A stretch of DNA of 41,700 bases from Armatimonadota bacterium. Lineage in GTDB: Bacteria > Armatimonadota > JAAZEB01. The DNA lies in NCBI GenBank assembly GCA_012841485.1, contig DUUU01000654.1, forward strand, positions 1 through 41,700, given 5' to 3'. The position numbers and the translations under genes are program-made. Shown in pieces: positions 17,049 to 24,501 of this stretch (its first letter is position 1; every line of letters starts with the position of its first letter). The notes under the pieces are model-generated. The model saw only the letters and a list, made by a program, of their open reading frames with translations. It was not told the origin of the DNA and ran no database searches.

Positions 17049-17969
17049 CTAGAGCGAACAGATGAGGCAGGCTCGCTCGCTATCATCGCCGCTCAGTACG
17101 TCAGCTAGCGCTCTGTTCCTGTGCCAACGCGCCGCCTCAGAGATACGCCGCGCGTGCTCCTCCCTGATTTCCGCGACGCGTTGTGGGGTGCTTAGCTCTC
17201 GGAGACTCTCGCGCTGCACCCATGTGTAGCGCCCTCCCGTAGCTGGATCGTCCTTCTCATACTGGGCGGCGCACTCGAAGAGATCTGGGTGGTTCTCAAG
17301 AAGGCCTACCCACTCAATCCGCTGCTGGAAAAAGCAGAAATAGCAGCCCGAACGCGAGCGCCAGCGGTAGTAGTCTGGCATCCCTAGCCCGCTCTCTTCG
17401 AGAAGCCGCTCGATGTCCCTCATTCCCATCTGTGCATCTACAAACGGGTAGCGTGCCTCCACATTGGGCTTGTGCGATATATAGCCTTTGCGGTCGGGGT
17501 TAGCCTCATCGTAGCGGATACCGATGTAGCTGATCACCGGATCGTCGCCAACATACTGCTCGAAGGGCCTTAGCTTCAGCAATTCTGTGCACCAACGCAT
17601 GCGCGGTGAGGGGAGATAGCCTCGCCTTATCTCGAGCAGACGGTCGAACTCATCATCATGATTCCTTAGGATGATGACATTGCGGGCTGCCCATCCAGCA
17701 AGCTGGTTGGGGCGATACTTCGCGAGCTCCTTTGTCGCCACCACCTGCGTGCCCTTGCCCAGATAGGCTGCCAGACGGTCGATGTACTCGTATGTCTCCG
17801 GCAGTTCCTTAGCCGTGTCGCAGAAGACGTACTCCATGGTCGGTACACGATCGCGCATATAGACAGCCAACGCCGAGCTATCTTTGCCCCCTGATAGGGA
17901 GAGTATGTGGCGAACCGGTTGCGTCGATTCGATATCAATGCTACTCATCTGGGGAAGTCCCTTCACCAT
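17049..17969 (-). CDS. DndC/SspD-like PP-loop ATP pyrophosphatase (PAPS reductase family)
   Basis: 306 aa. The PP-loop SGGKDSS (residues 26-32) activates a DNA backbone phosphate by adenylation in this family. RWC (C127) plus GCYFC (C209, C212) and C233 form the four-Cys pattern expected to hold an iron-sulfur cluster in DndC-type proteins. A further Cys pair (C301, C304) ends the protein. In Ssp and Dnd systems this subunit inserts sulfur into DNA together with a cysteine desulfurase, which is not seen in the window. ATG at 17969 has GAGGG 6 bases upstream and overlaps the SspC-like gene by 29 bases; ATG at 17948 is a weaker alternative. About 140 bases separate it from the kinase gene. BREX type 4 also uses a PAPS-reductase-family protein (BrxP), but the flanking DUF4007/ATPase genes favour Ssp. 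Confidence 0.88.
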   Translation of the reverse strand: MVKGLPQMSSIDIESTQPVRHILSLSGGKDSSALAVYMRDRVPTMEYVFCDTAKELPETYEYIDRLAAYLGKGTQVVATKELAKYRPNQLAGWAARNVIILRNHDDEFDRLLEIRRGYLPSPRMRWCTELLKLRPFEQYVGDDPVISYIGIRYDEANPDRKGYISHKPNVEARYPFVDAQMGMRDIERLLEESGLGMPDYYRWRSRSGCYFCFFQQRIEWVGLLENHPDLFECAAQYEKDDPATGGRYTWVQRESLRELSTPQRVAEIREEHARRISEAARWHRNRALADVLSGDDSERACLICSL

Positions 17970-20900
17970 CCATTTCCCTCACCAATGCGAGTAGGGCTGC
18001 GCGCATGATCCGCGTTGGGATTCCCGCAGGCAGCAGCCCCCTTAGGTAGGTTGTGATTTCACGACTTCTCTCTTGTTCCTCGGTATCCAGACGATCTACG
18101 GAGCTTATGCCCATTGCTGCCATCGCTTGCAGTAACTGGCTTCCAGCACTGTATGCACGCGCCACACAGCGATCAGCATCCGCATCTGTCCAGGTCCGGG
18201 GCGGCCTTGATGCCAGGTGGGAGAGAACCCTCTCGAGCGCCGTGTCATCATCATCCGGGAGGGCGGCACCATGCACAATCGGCCGAAGCGCAGGGTCCAC
18301 GGGACACCCATCCAACTGCGCGGCCAGGTCTCGGAGTTTCCGCCAGCCATCTTGGCCGAGAGGCATGCCGCTCGCCTGCAGAAGGGCATCGCGTGCTCTG
18401 CCGATGGCATCCGGGCTTACCTCCGCGAGGGTCCGGAACGCTCCATTCAGCATTACGAAGAAGTGCTCTACGCTCGATGCGTCAATACTGCTGCCCCCAA
18501 GGGGCTCTAGACCCAATGCGGCGGGCACATCAACGAAGAGCATCTGCTCCGGTGACCGGCTCCTCTCGAGCGCTTCTCGAAATGCCAAAACGTGACCTGG
18601 CACGCGCCGGGTCTTCCTAGCACAATCAGGCAGCGACTTGTACATGCGCAGCAATGCCCTCACGACTGGGACAGTCGCGCTTGGAGTCCCCAGCGCATTG
18701 GCGATCCGCTGTACGACGGCCGAGCGGTCGCCAGTGACACGGCAACCGGCGACTGCGAATAGATCCGGTCGGCGGACCAGGAGTTCGAAATCGGCTACGC
18801 CCGGCTCTGGGAGGAATGTGCCCTCACGGTAGAGGGTGATCTCGTCAGCATGGGCAAGGAGCAGGGCGCAGAAAAGGATGGGCAGCACGCCGAGGGAAAT
18901 CCCATACGGGGGTGCCATAAGTCGGTCGTAGAGCGCCGTCAGTGGACGAGGTTCGGGGGGGTCTGAGAAGATGAAGCGCTCCATCTCATCCCAGGCGGAG
19001 CGTAGGCCGGCCGGATGGTCCTCAGGAGGCGCGGTAAACTCCCAGTCACCGGCCTCACGTGGGCGGTGAATGCCCGTCTCGAGAAGCACACACTCGTACA
19101 TGCTGCGCTCAGGGGGATACCCCTTGATGTCCAAGCGTGCCTGGGTCGGGGAGATCAGCATCGCCTCGATGAGGTTGCGACGGCCTGCCGCAGCCGCCGA
19201 GGAGAGGCTGTGACGGTTCACCAACTCGTTCCTGAGGCGTGGCGCGTACGGATAGGTCTCATCCGCCATCCGCGATAGAAATTCGGAGAAGGTGCGCGTG
19301 TTGTGGATACTCGTCTGGGGCTCACCGCGGTAGTAGAAGGTGGCGGAACCCTGGTGCGGCCCAAAGAGGCGGTCCCACTCACCCCGAAACGCCGCCTCGG
19401 CCTCGGCACGCCGGGCCGCCAGCTCCCTACGCGCAGCCCGATCGCCCTGAAGCCCGGCGACATGCTCCTCCACGTAGTGCGAAGCCTCGATCTGCTCGGC
19501 CGCATCGCGGAGCGCCTCCGTTTCGAGCGCCACCGCGGCAAGGAGATGGGTACTATCTACAGGCATGTTTCGCAGGCGCTGCTCGGCTTGGGTTAGCTCT
19601 TCTCGCGTCTCGGCCAGGCACAGCAGCAGTGTCAACTCCTTGCCCATTTCACGGATCGTGGCATCCAGCCCGCTAGCCGTGCAGATGCGTGAGCCAACAA
19701 CACGCATAGTGCCCGTCTCGAACGAATGCCTCCGGGCGATGAGACGCGGCGGCGGGCAGAGGGCTGGATCACGGGCGACGCGCAGGACGGCCCCGGCCCC
19801 CAGAGTGCTCCGTGCTCTGGACATCTCCGCCTCGACGTCGATGTCACCCCCTTCCCATAGGCGGTAGGTATCGCGCACTCGGCTGAATACGATCAGTCGC
19901 CTTGCTTTCAGCTCTTCCAGGGCGGCAGGCACATCGACCTCAGCACCGCTAAGCCCGGTGAGCGCCAGTTGGAGGATCTCCAGCTTAGCGGGAAGGCGCG
20001 CATCTTTGAGGATTCCGAGGAGAGCCACGCACTTGAGCACCCGGCGCGCCGCCACGGAGAGATCCGTTGCACGCTCGACGCTGTCGACAGCCTCGGCCCA
20101 CAGCCGGCTTACTGAGGATGCGCTCCACCCACCAATGAGAACACCTGCCGCATAGTCGAACAGGGAGTCGAGCAGGTAGAGAGGCGGATCCGCAGGATCA
20201 AACCGAGTCTCCCGCAGGAAGCGTCCGAGGGAGTGTGGCTCTTCGCCCGAGAGGAAGTTGAAGACACTGCGATAACTCTGCCCAGCCCGGCCGAAGAGGG
20301 TCGGCAGCGCGAGAAGGACAAGCGGGTGCAGTGGGTAGGCCGCCCGCGCCAGACTGCCCAGCTGATTCGCGATCCCTTGTTGAGGCAGACCAAGGAGAAG
20401 GCACTCTCTGCTTAGGGCATCGACCGCTCCATTGAGCGGCAGATCGGAGCTGTGCTGGAGCGCTTGTCCAATGAGGGTGAGCTGCTCGATGTCGTCCGGG
20501 TAGAAGGGCAGCTCACGGAAGCGCTCTCCAACCTTGGCCCACTCCAACTGGTGGGTCCGTCCGATCCGGCGGGCATAGGCCCCGGCACTCTGGTGCAGCA
20601 CGCCAATCATCAGCAGAGGCGTGTCGCCACTGCGGGCGGAAGCCTCCGCTAACTCCTGGAGGACGAAGATATCTCCATCCTTTGGGTGGAGAGCGGCATA
20701 TTCAAGGAACTTGCCCAGCTCATCGATGATGAGCAGGATGCCTCGCGTGCCCGCCAGGTACGAGAGCTGGGCAGCACGCTGATAGATGCTCGCTACTTGC
20801 TGAGGAGACGGATTGGGTTCGGTAAGGCTATCGTCCATCTCCGCCTGCAAGCGGGCCAGGATCCTATGGTGGCCGTCGCGCTTCAGCGAGTGGACAAGAC

Positions 20901-21291
20901 CCTTGACCAATGCACGGGCCAACGGCTCTCTTGCGCCCACCAGGAGGATAGGCAGCAGGGGACGTTTGGGTGACTGTATCGCATTGCCAAGCGCCGGGTC
21001 GACTCGCGCGAGTTCTTCGAGGAGTTCCGGTGTGCCGGCTCCCCCGAGCAGGCGCGCCAACTGCACGCAGAAGGCGCTCTTCCCAGCGCCGTACGGTCCG
21101 ACCAGGATCATCGCGCGGTCGGCATCGCGGGTGAAGGAAGATGCGACTTGTGAGATGATTCGGTAAGCGGACTCGGTGAGGTGGTAACGTCCGGCCGTGC
21201 TGTTGCGGAAGTCCGATGCCAGATGAACCGAACGCATGTACCTACTTTTCACCCAGACCAAATCGCGGAGAGGGCGAACTCCGGTCATCAT
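17941..21291 (-). CDS. SspC-like P-loop ATPase of the phosphorothioation module
   Basis: 1116 aa. Walker A GPYGAGKS at residues 65-72; Walker B ILLIIDELGKFLEY with D190-E191. The DE-x-G-K-F-L-E signature and the downstream LFGRAGQSYRSVFNFLSG segment are typical of the SspC/BrxC/PglY group of defence ATPases. In SspBCD the ATPase couples NTP hydrolysis to DNA modification; the exact mechanism here is inferred. The start ATG at 21291 overlaps the DUF4007 stop by 4 bases (ATGA), and its end overlaps the PP-loop gene, so the three are almost certainly co-translated. It is homologous to the 1432-aa ATPase at the other end of the operon, but about 300 residues shorter. Confidence 0.85.
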   Translation of the reverse strand: MMTGVRPLRDLVWVKSRYMRSVHLASDFRNSTAGRYHLTESAYRIISQVASSFTRDADRAMILVGPYGAGKSAFCVQLARLLGGAGTPELLEELARVDPALGNAIQSPKRPLLPILLVGAREPLARALVKGLVHSLKRDGHHRILARLQAEMDDSLTEPNPSPQQVASIYQRAAQLSYLAGTRGILLIIDELGKFLEYAALHPKDGDIFVLQELAEASARSGDTPLLMIGVLHQSAGAYARRIGRTHQLEWAKVGERFRELPFYPDDIEQLTLIGQALQHSSDLPLNGAVDALSRECLLLGLPQQGIANQLGSLARAAYPLHPLVLLALPTLFGRAGQSYRSVFNFLSGEEPHSLGRFLRETRFDPADPPLYLLDSLFDYAAGVLIGGWSASSVSRLWAEAVDSVERATDLSVAARRVLKCVALLGILKDARLPAKLEILQLALTGLSGAEVDVPAALEELKARRLIVFSRVRDTYRLWEGGDIDVEAEMSRARSTLGAGAVLRVARDPALCPPPRLIARRHSFETGTMRVVGSRICTASGLDATIREMGKELTLLLCLAETREELTQAEQRLRNMPVDSTHLLAAVALETEALRDAAEQIEASHYVEEHVAGLQGDRAARRELAARRAEAEAAFRGEWDRLFGPHQGSATFYYRGEPQTSIHNTRTFSEFLSRMADETYPYAPRLRNELVNRHSLSSAAAAGRRNLIEAMLISPTQARLDIKGYPPERSMYECVLLETGIHRPREAGDWEFTAPPEDHPAGLRSAWDEMERFIFSDPPEPRPLTALYDRLMAPPYGISLGVLPILFCALLLAHADEITLYREGTFLPEPGVADFELLVRRPDLFAVAGCRVTGDRSAVVQRIANALGTPSATVPVVRALLRMYKSLPDCARKTRRVPGHVLAFREALERSRSPEQMLFVDVPAALGLEPLGGSSIDASSVEHFFVMLNGAFRTLAEVSPDAIGRARDALLQASGMPLGQDGWRKLRDLAAQLDGCPVDPALRPIVHGAALPDDDDTALERVLSHLASRPPRTWTDADADRCVARAYSAGSQLLQAMAAMGISSVDRLDTEEQERSREITTYLRGLLPAGIPTRIMRAALLALVREMDGEGTSPDE

Positions 21292-22274
21292 CGTTCCTCT
21301 CCCTGGCTGCCAGCCTGCTCGTAGTGCGATCGCAGGATGGTCATGGTGTCTTCGAGAGCGTGTGGTGTTCGGACGACCTGGCGTAAGATCGCGGTATCCT
21401 CAAAACGGAATCCCCATTCCGGTCGCTTGGCGAGACGATCCAGGTAATCGAGGATGGCGTCTTCATCCAGCTTGAACACGATACCGGGGCTACCTTTCTC
21501 GTAGGCAATGTCGCGAAGTGAGAGCGTCATCGCTTCGGGGCAGTGCCATCGCCAGAAGCTCGCCAGCGCATAGCAGAAGACAGCATCGGGCAGCGTCTCC
21601 TTGGGCCCGACATCAAAACGGAAATGCTTATCGAAGCTCGAACGAATAAGGCCTAAGCTGTGAAGTGGACAATCCAAGTTGTCGTCGCTCATCATCTGGT
21701 CCCTGGCGGCAACGTAGGTGCGCAGGAGGCACTCCACGTCGCGTCCGATGGTCGCTCGCGCTGGGACCTTGGTCACGTGCGCAGCGGCGCCCGCCAGGAC
21801 AGAGCTCACCATGTCTTCCTTGGAGAACTCATACTCCCGGAAGGCGTTGAAGGCCCAGACCCAAGAGAAAGCCAGGCTTCCCGGGCCGGCTAGCTGCCAA
21901 TGCAGCAGCCAGAGGGTCGCGTCATCCTCTAGGTACGGGTCCCACCCGCCGACGCCACGCTCGCCGAAGATCGAGGTGCCCAGGAGTGATGGCTCCAGTT
22001 GTCGCCCTCGCGTACCCGGGCATTCCTCCGCCATGCCGGTGACAATCAGCCAATGGCGGATGCTGCCCACCATGTTCTTGCCAACCCCCAACGTAACTAG
22101 TGCTCGCTCGTTGGTAAAGACACTTCGGCCCCCGGCGGTTGCATCATTGAGGGCATCGATCCCTTTCTTGAGCCACCCCGCACGCAACGGAAAGGTCTGG
22201 TGCCCAGCAAAGGATGGGTTCGCAGGGAGCAACCGACCGTGCGGGATTCCGGCTACGTCTGTGTTAGTGTCCAT
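21288..22274 (-). CDS. DUF4007 family protein, SspB-like
   Basis: 328 aa. FAGHQTFPLRAGWLKKG (residues 22-38) is the diagnostic N-terminal block of DUF4007, followed by LGVGKNMVGSIRHWL near 65-80 and a Trp-rich WLLHWQLA...WVWAFNAF segment. DUF4007 includes SspB, reported as the nicking subunit that prepares DNA for single-strand phosphorothioation; I rely on recall for that link. It is the first gene of the minus-strand operon and is coupled to the SspC-like ATPase by an ATGA overlap. The ATG at 22274 lacks a strong Shine-Dalgarno motif (only GAGAC about 11 bases upstream), but no better start precedes the conserved block. An IS element ends about 95 bases upstream and may have altered its promoter. 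Confidence 0.85.
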   Translation of the reverse strand: MDTNTDVAGIPHGRLLPANPSFAGHQTFPLRAGWLKKGIDALNDATAGGRSVFTNERALVTLGVGKNMVGSIRHWLIVTGMAEECPGTRGRQLEPSLLGTSIFGERGVGGWDPYLEDDATLWLLHWQLAGPGSLAFSWVWAFNAFREYEFSKEDMVSSVLAGAAAHVTKVPARATIGRDVECLLRTYVAARDQMMSDDNLDCPLHSLGLIRSSFDKHFRFDVGPKETLPDAVFCYALASFWRWHCPEAMTLSLRDIAYEKGSPGIVFKLDEDAILDYLDRLAKRPEWGFRFEDTAILRQVVRTPHALEDTMTILRSHYEQAGSQGEER

Positions 22275-22368
22275 ATACGGATTCGTCTCTACATGATCTC
22301 GGGAAGGCAGCTCCTGGTTTGCCCAGGACGCCCTGGGCCTGTCACGGATCGCCTATGGCCCATGACAA
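22275..22368. promoter_or_regulatory. Upstream region of the writer operon with nested palindromes
   Basis: Between the DUF4007 start and the IS end lies GCCCAGG-ACGC-CCTGGGC (22321-22338), a perfect 7-bp inverted repeat. Its left arm also pairs with TCCTGG at 22312-22317, so two alternative hairpins are possible. TGTCA (22340-22344) and TGACA (22363-22367) form a second inverted pair 18 bases apart. These could be operator half-sites or 5'-leader structure for the minus-strand operon. No convincing -10/-35 pair was found on the minus strand, so the native promoter may have been displaced by the IS insertion. Confidence 0.35.
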
Positions 22369-22475
22369 TGTACTGGTCCAACGTGAAACGGAGTTCCCCG
22401 GCTCAGCCGATTAGTGGGGCGGGAGCCCCTACGTGGGTTTGTCGCTTTGGTGCGCTCCCGAGGTTGTAGGTCGTG

Positions 22476-22500
22476 GTGGGGCGGCGCGTAGCCACCCCAC
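22476..22500. terminator. GC-rich hairpin downstream of transposase orfB
   Basis: A 10-bp stem with one mismatch (22476-22485 with 22491-22500) and a 5-base loop lies about 110 bases past the orfB stop inside the IS. There is no T-tract on either strand, so it is at best a weak or factor-dependent terminator. It could equally limit read-in from the IS toward the DUF4007 operon. Confidence 0.3.
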
Positions 22501-22610
22501 TCTCGGTCTGCGCCCCTGGGTCGGCGCTCGGGTCGCTCCCCAGCGTTGCCCTATCCTCCGCCCAGGCCATGATGATCATACCACGCTATACGCGCTGGCG
22601 CAACCTCGGG

Positions 22611-23567
22611 TTACGCGGCCAGAGCCACCGGCTCGTCATGGATTGTTGCCCGCGCCTCGCTGCGGCGGATCGCCCGGCGCTGCCTGGCTTGCTCCAGCCG
22701 CCGGTCACGTTCGGCCAGTATGTGTTGCTGCCTTCCTTCCAGCATGTCCTTGGGCGTAACGTAGCCGATGGCGCTATGCAGGCGCTCCTCATTGTAGACG
22801 CGCACGTACTCGGCGACGATCCGCCGGGCGTCTTCCAGCGACAGCGGGGTGAGCACCCGGATGCACTCCCCTTTGACCGACCGGTGCCAGCGTTCCAGCT
22901 TTCCGTTGCTCTGCGGGTAGTAGGGTGAGGTGCGCACGTGCGTCATGCCGCACAGCCGGATGAACTCCTTGAAGTCGCGGGCGATGAACTGCGGCCCGTT
23001 ATCGGAGATGATCCGGGGGCTGGCGTGGGGGAACTTCTCCCTGGCCCGCTGGATCACCAACTCTACCTCGCGCTCGGTCATGCTCTCGCGGATCTCCCAG
23101 TGGATGATGTAGCGGCTCCACCCGTCCAGGATGCTGCACAGGTAGTAGAAGGTGCCGCAGATGTTGATATAGGAGATGTCGATGTGCCAGTGCTCGTGCA
23201 GACTCAGGGGCTGCTCGAAGCCCGTGCCCTTCTTGGAGGGGGAGTAGCTCTTACGCCCGAACAGGTCGGCACCCTTGAGCACTCGGTAGACTGAGCTGGG
23301 GCTGACGCACACGATGTCCTTGTCGATCATGTCAAAGGTCATGCGTCGGTAGCCATCGAGGGGATGCTCCCTGGCATAGGCAAGGATGTCCTGCTTCTCC
23401 CAGTCTTCGAGCCAGTGGTCGCGGGGGATCCAGGCGTTATGCTCGTTGACCTTGCCGTAACGGCTGCGCCAGTCATAGAACTTGTTCTCGCGCACCCCCA
23501 GCCAGGCGACGATCTCCTTGGCGGCGATGTCCGTCTTGTCGGACCACTGGCGGACGAAGTCCACCAC
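22611..23567 (-). CDS. IS3-type transposase OrfB (rve/DDE integrase)
   Basis: 318 aa from a GTG at 23567. It has an HTH_21-like N-terminal part, then the rve integrase core: HIDISYINI (first Asp), IISDNGPQF (second Asp) and the downstream SNGKLERWHRSVKGE (catalytic Glu), giving an intact DDE triad. The YNEERLHSAIGY motif near the C-terminus is typical of IS3 OrfB. The reading frame is -1 relative to orfA and remains open upstream of the GTG through the end of orfA, so an OrfAB fusion by -1 frameshifting is possible. I see no textbook slippery heptamer. Probably a functional or recently functional transposase. Confidence 0.9.
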   Translation of the reverse strand: MVDFVRQWSDKTDIAAKEIVAWLGVRENKFYDWRSRYGKVNEHNAWIPRDHWLEDWEKQDILAYAREHPLDGYRRMTFDMIDKDIVCVSPSSVYRVLKGADLFGRKSYSPSKKGTGFEQPLSLHEHWHIDISYINICGTFYYLCSILDGWSRYIIHWEIRESMTEREVELVIQRAREKFPHASPRIISDNGPQFIARDFKEFIRLCGMTHVRTSPYYPQSNGKLERWHRSVKGECIRVLTPLSLEDARRIVAEYVRVYNEERLHSAIGYVTPKDMLEGRQQHILAERDRRLEQARQRRAIRRSEARATIHDEPVALAA

Positions 23568-23602
23568 GGCGTCACGCGTGTCATGGGGAACCCATGCGCC
23601 GT

Positions 23603-23911
23603 TCAGGGCTCCCCAAGTGCTTTGTTTAGGCGGACGTGCTCTTCCATCAACTCGGACAGCACCTCGTGCTTACGAGTGAGCTTGGCTTCCAGGGCCGCGA
23701 TCCGCTCCTTGTCCGCCGTGTTCTCACGAGGATGCTTGGTGCGGAAGGCGACCGCGCCCTGCTCGAAGAACTGCTTCTGCCAGAGGTAGAAGGTGTTGGG
23801 ATGAAGGCCGTACTCCTCGCACAGGGTGGAGATGGGCACCCTGTCGAGCAGGTGGCGACGAAGGATGGCTACCTTCTCCTCGGGTGTGTAGTCTCCTTGG
23901 CGTCTCGGCAT
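23603..23911 (-). CDS. IS3-type transposase OrfA (HTH DNA-binding)
   Basis: 102 aa. The N-terminal part YTPEEKVAILRRHLLD...ISTLCEEYGLHPNTFYLWQK is the classic transposase-8 type helix-turn-helix that binds the element's inverted ends. The C-terminal half (RIAALEAKLTRKHEVLSELMEE) is a leucine-zipper-like coiled coil used for multimerisation. An AGGAGAACC RBS precedes the ATG at 23911. Its stop lies 35 bases before the GTG of orfB, which is in the -1 frame. Confidence 0.9.
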   Translation of the reverse strand: MPRRQGDYTPEEKVAILRRHLLDRVPISTLCEEYGLHPNTFYLWQKQFFEQGAVAFRTKHPRENTADKERIAALEAKLTRKHEVLSELMEEHVRLNKALGEP

Positions 23912-24014
23912 CTGGTTCTCCTAACGTGTCCTTAGCAAGTTTCACGCCAGGAGAACTCCGTTTCCGACTGGACTGCTGCAAGCAGGACCGAAGCGTCTGG
24001 TATCGAAAACTGAT

Positions 24015-24043
24015 TTGTCATCTCTGGTGCCTCCCGATATGGT
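24015..24043 (+). promoter_or_regulatory. Candidate sigma70 promoter for the nurA-herA operon
   Basis: TTGTCA (24015-24020) matches the -35 consensus at 5 of 6 positions. A spacer of exactly 17 bases leads to TATGGT (24038-24043), 4 of 6 against TATAAT. The spacer is filled by the left arm of the 24021-24077 inverted repeat, as expected if a repressor or DNA loop occludes the promoter. It is the best plus-strand match I noticed in this intergenic region. Start-site mapping is lacking. Confidence 0.4.
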
Positions 24044-24077
24044 TGTGGTCTACTAATAAGTTCGGGGGCACCAGAGG
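24021..24077. repeat. Inverted repeat with 14-bp arms
   Basis: Arms 24021-24034 and 24064-24077 pair over 14 positions. The core CTCTGGTGCC/GGCACCAGAG (10 bp) is perfect, extended by three Watson-Crick/GT pairs inward and one GT outward; the loop is 29 bases. The left arm lies between the candidate -35 and -10 and the right arm just downstream of the expected start site. It may be an operator pair, a 5'-leader hairpin, or the end of an eroded mobile element. Confidence 0.5.
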
Positions 24078-24501
24078 AAATGACTCCTCACGATCTTTTG
24101 TTCGCACTCTCCCCACGCAACTCGGTCCCACCCCATCCAGAGGGATTCCAGCAGCAGCGGGAAGGTGCGCTGCGCCTGGCAGATGGGCAGATATTCATGA
24201 TCAAGGCGCACCTGCCGGAAGGAATACACTCGCGGTAGCAGCAAGAGATGTGTTGGACTTCCTCATGAAGCACGGGGTGTTGCAGTGGGGACGCTACCAT
24301 AACGCACTTGCGAGGAGGACGATTGGTGGATCGGGCCCGACTCACCGAGAGTACCGAGGAGCAAAGCCTTGATGAGGGATTCCTCAGTGTGCCCCGGACT
24401 TCAGCAGCGCGAGCGCATGTAACTCACGCGCATAGGGAATGTAGGAGACGACCGGCAGGAAAAACGCACGTTTGCTCGAACATTTACAGTGAGGTTCCAT
24501 A

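Larger units (their letters stand above)
22369..23980 (-). mobile_element. IS3-family-type insertion sequence
   Basis: The element carries an orfA/orfB pair read on the minus strand. Ends were placed from an imperfect inverted repeat: 22369-22399 aligned with the reverse complement of 23950-23980 gives 22 identities in 31 positions. This includes a perfect 12-mer GAAACGGAGTTC (22385-22396 and 23953-23964) and the TG...CA termini usual for IS3. No matching 3-4 bp target duplication is visible (CAA left, AGC right), suggesting age or rearrangement. About 240 bases at the left end, beyond orfB, are non-coding, which is long for this family. It lies in the shared intergenic region of the two divergent defence operons and interrupts no recognisable gene. 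Confidence 0.8.
23981..24501. other. Intergenic region upstream of the NurA-HerA operon
   Basis: About 520 bases without a convincing gene. It contains a sigma70-like promoter candidate with a large inverted repeat (annotated separately) and a smaller inverted pair, AGGTGCGC at 24163-24170 with GCGCACCT at 24206-24213. A minus-strand open frame at 24053-24244 (63 codons, TTG start, no clear RBS) has a protein-like, Trp-rich composition (LPICQAQRTFPLLLESLWMG) and could be a small gene or a remnant of a larger one. I could not identify it. If the promoter call is right, the NurA mRNA would have a leader of about 450 nt. Confidence 0.4.

Noticed and set aside
1..22274. BREX system
   Set aside because: The BrxC/PglY-like ATPases and a PAPS-reductase-family enzyme suggested BREX, but no PglZ, BrxL or PglX lies in this operon, and the DUF4007 genes point to Ssp.
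22369..22384. Target-site duplication flanking the IS
   Set aside because: ACTGG(T/A)C occurs near both ends, but it is within the inverted repeats and not flush with either terminus.
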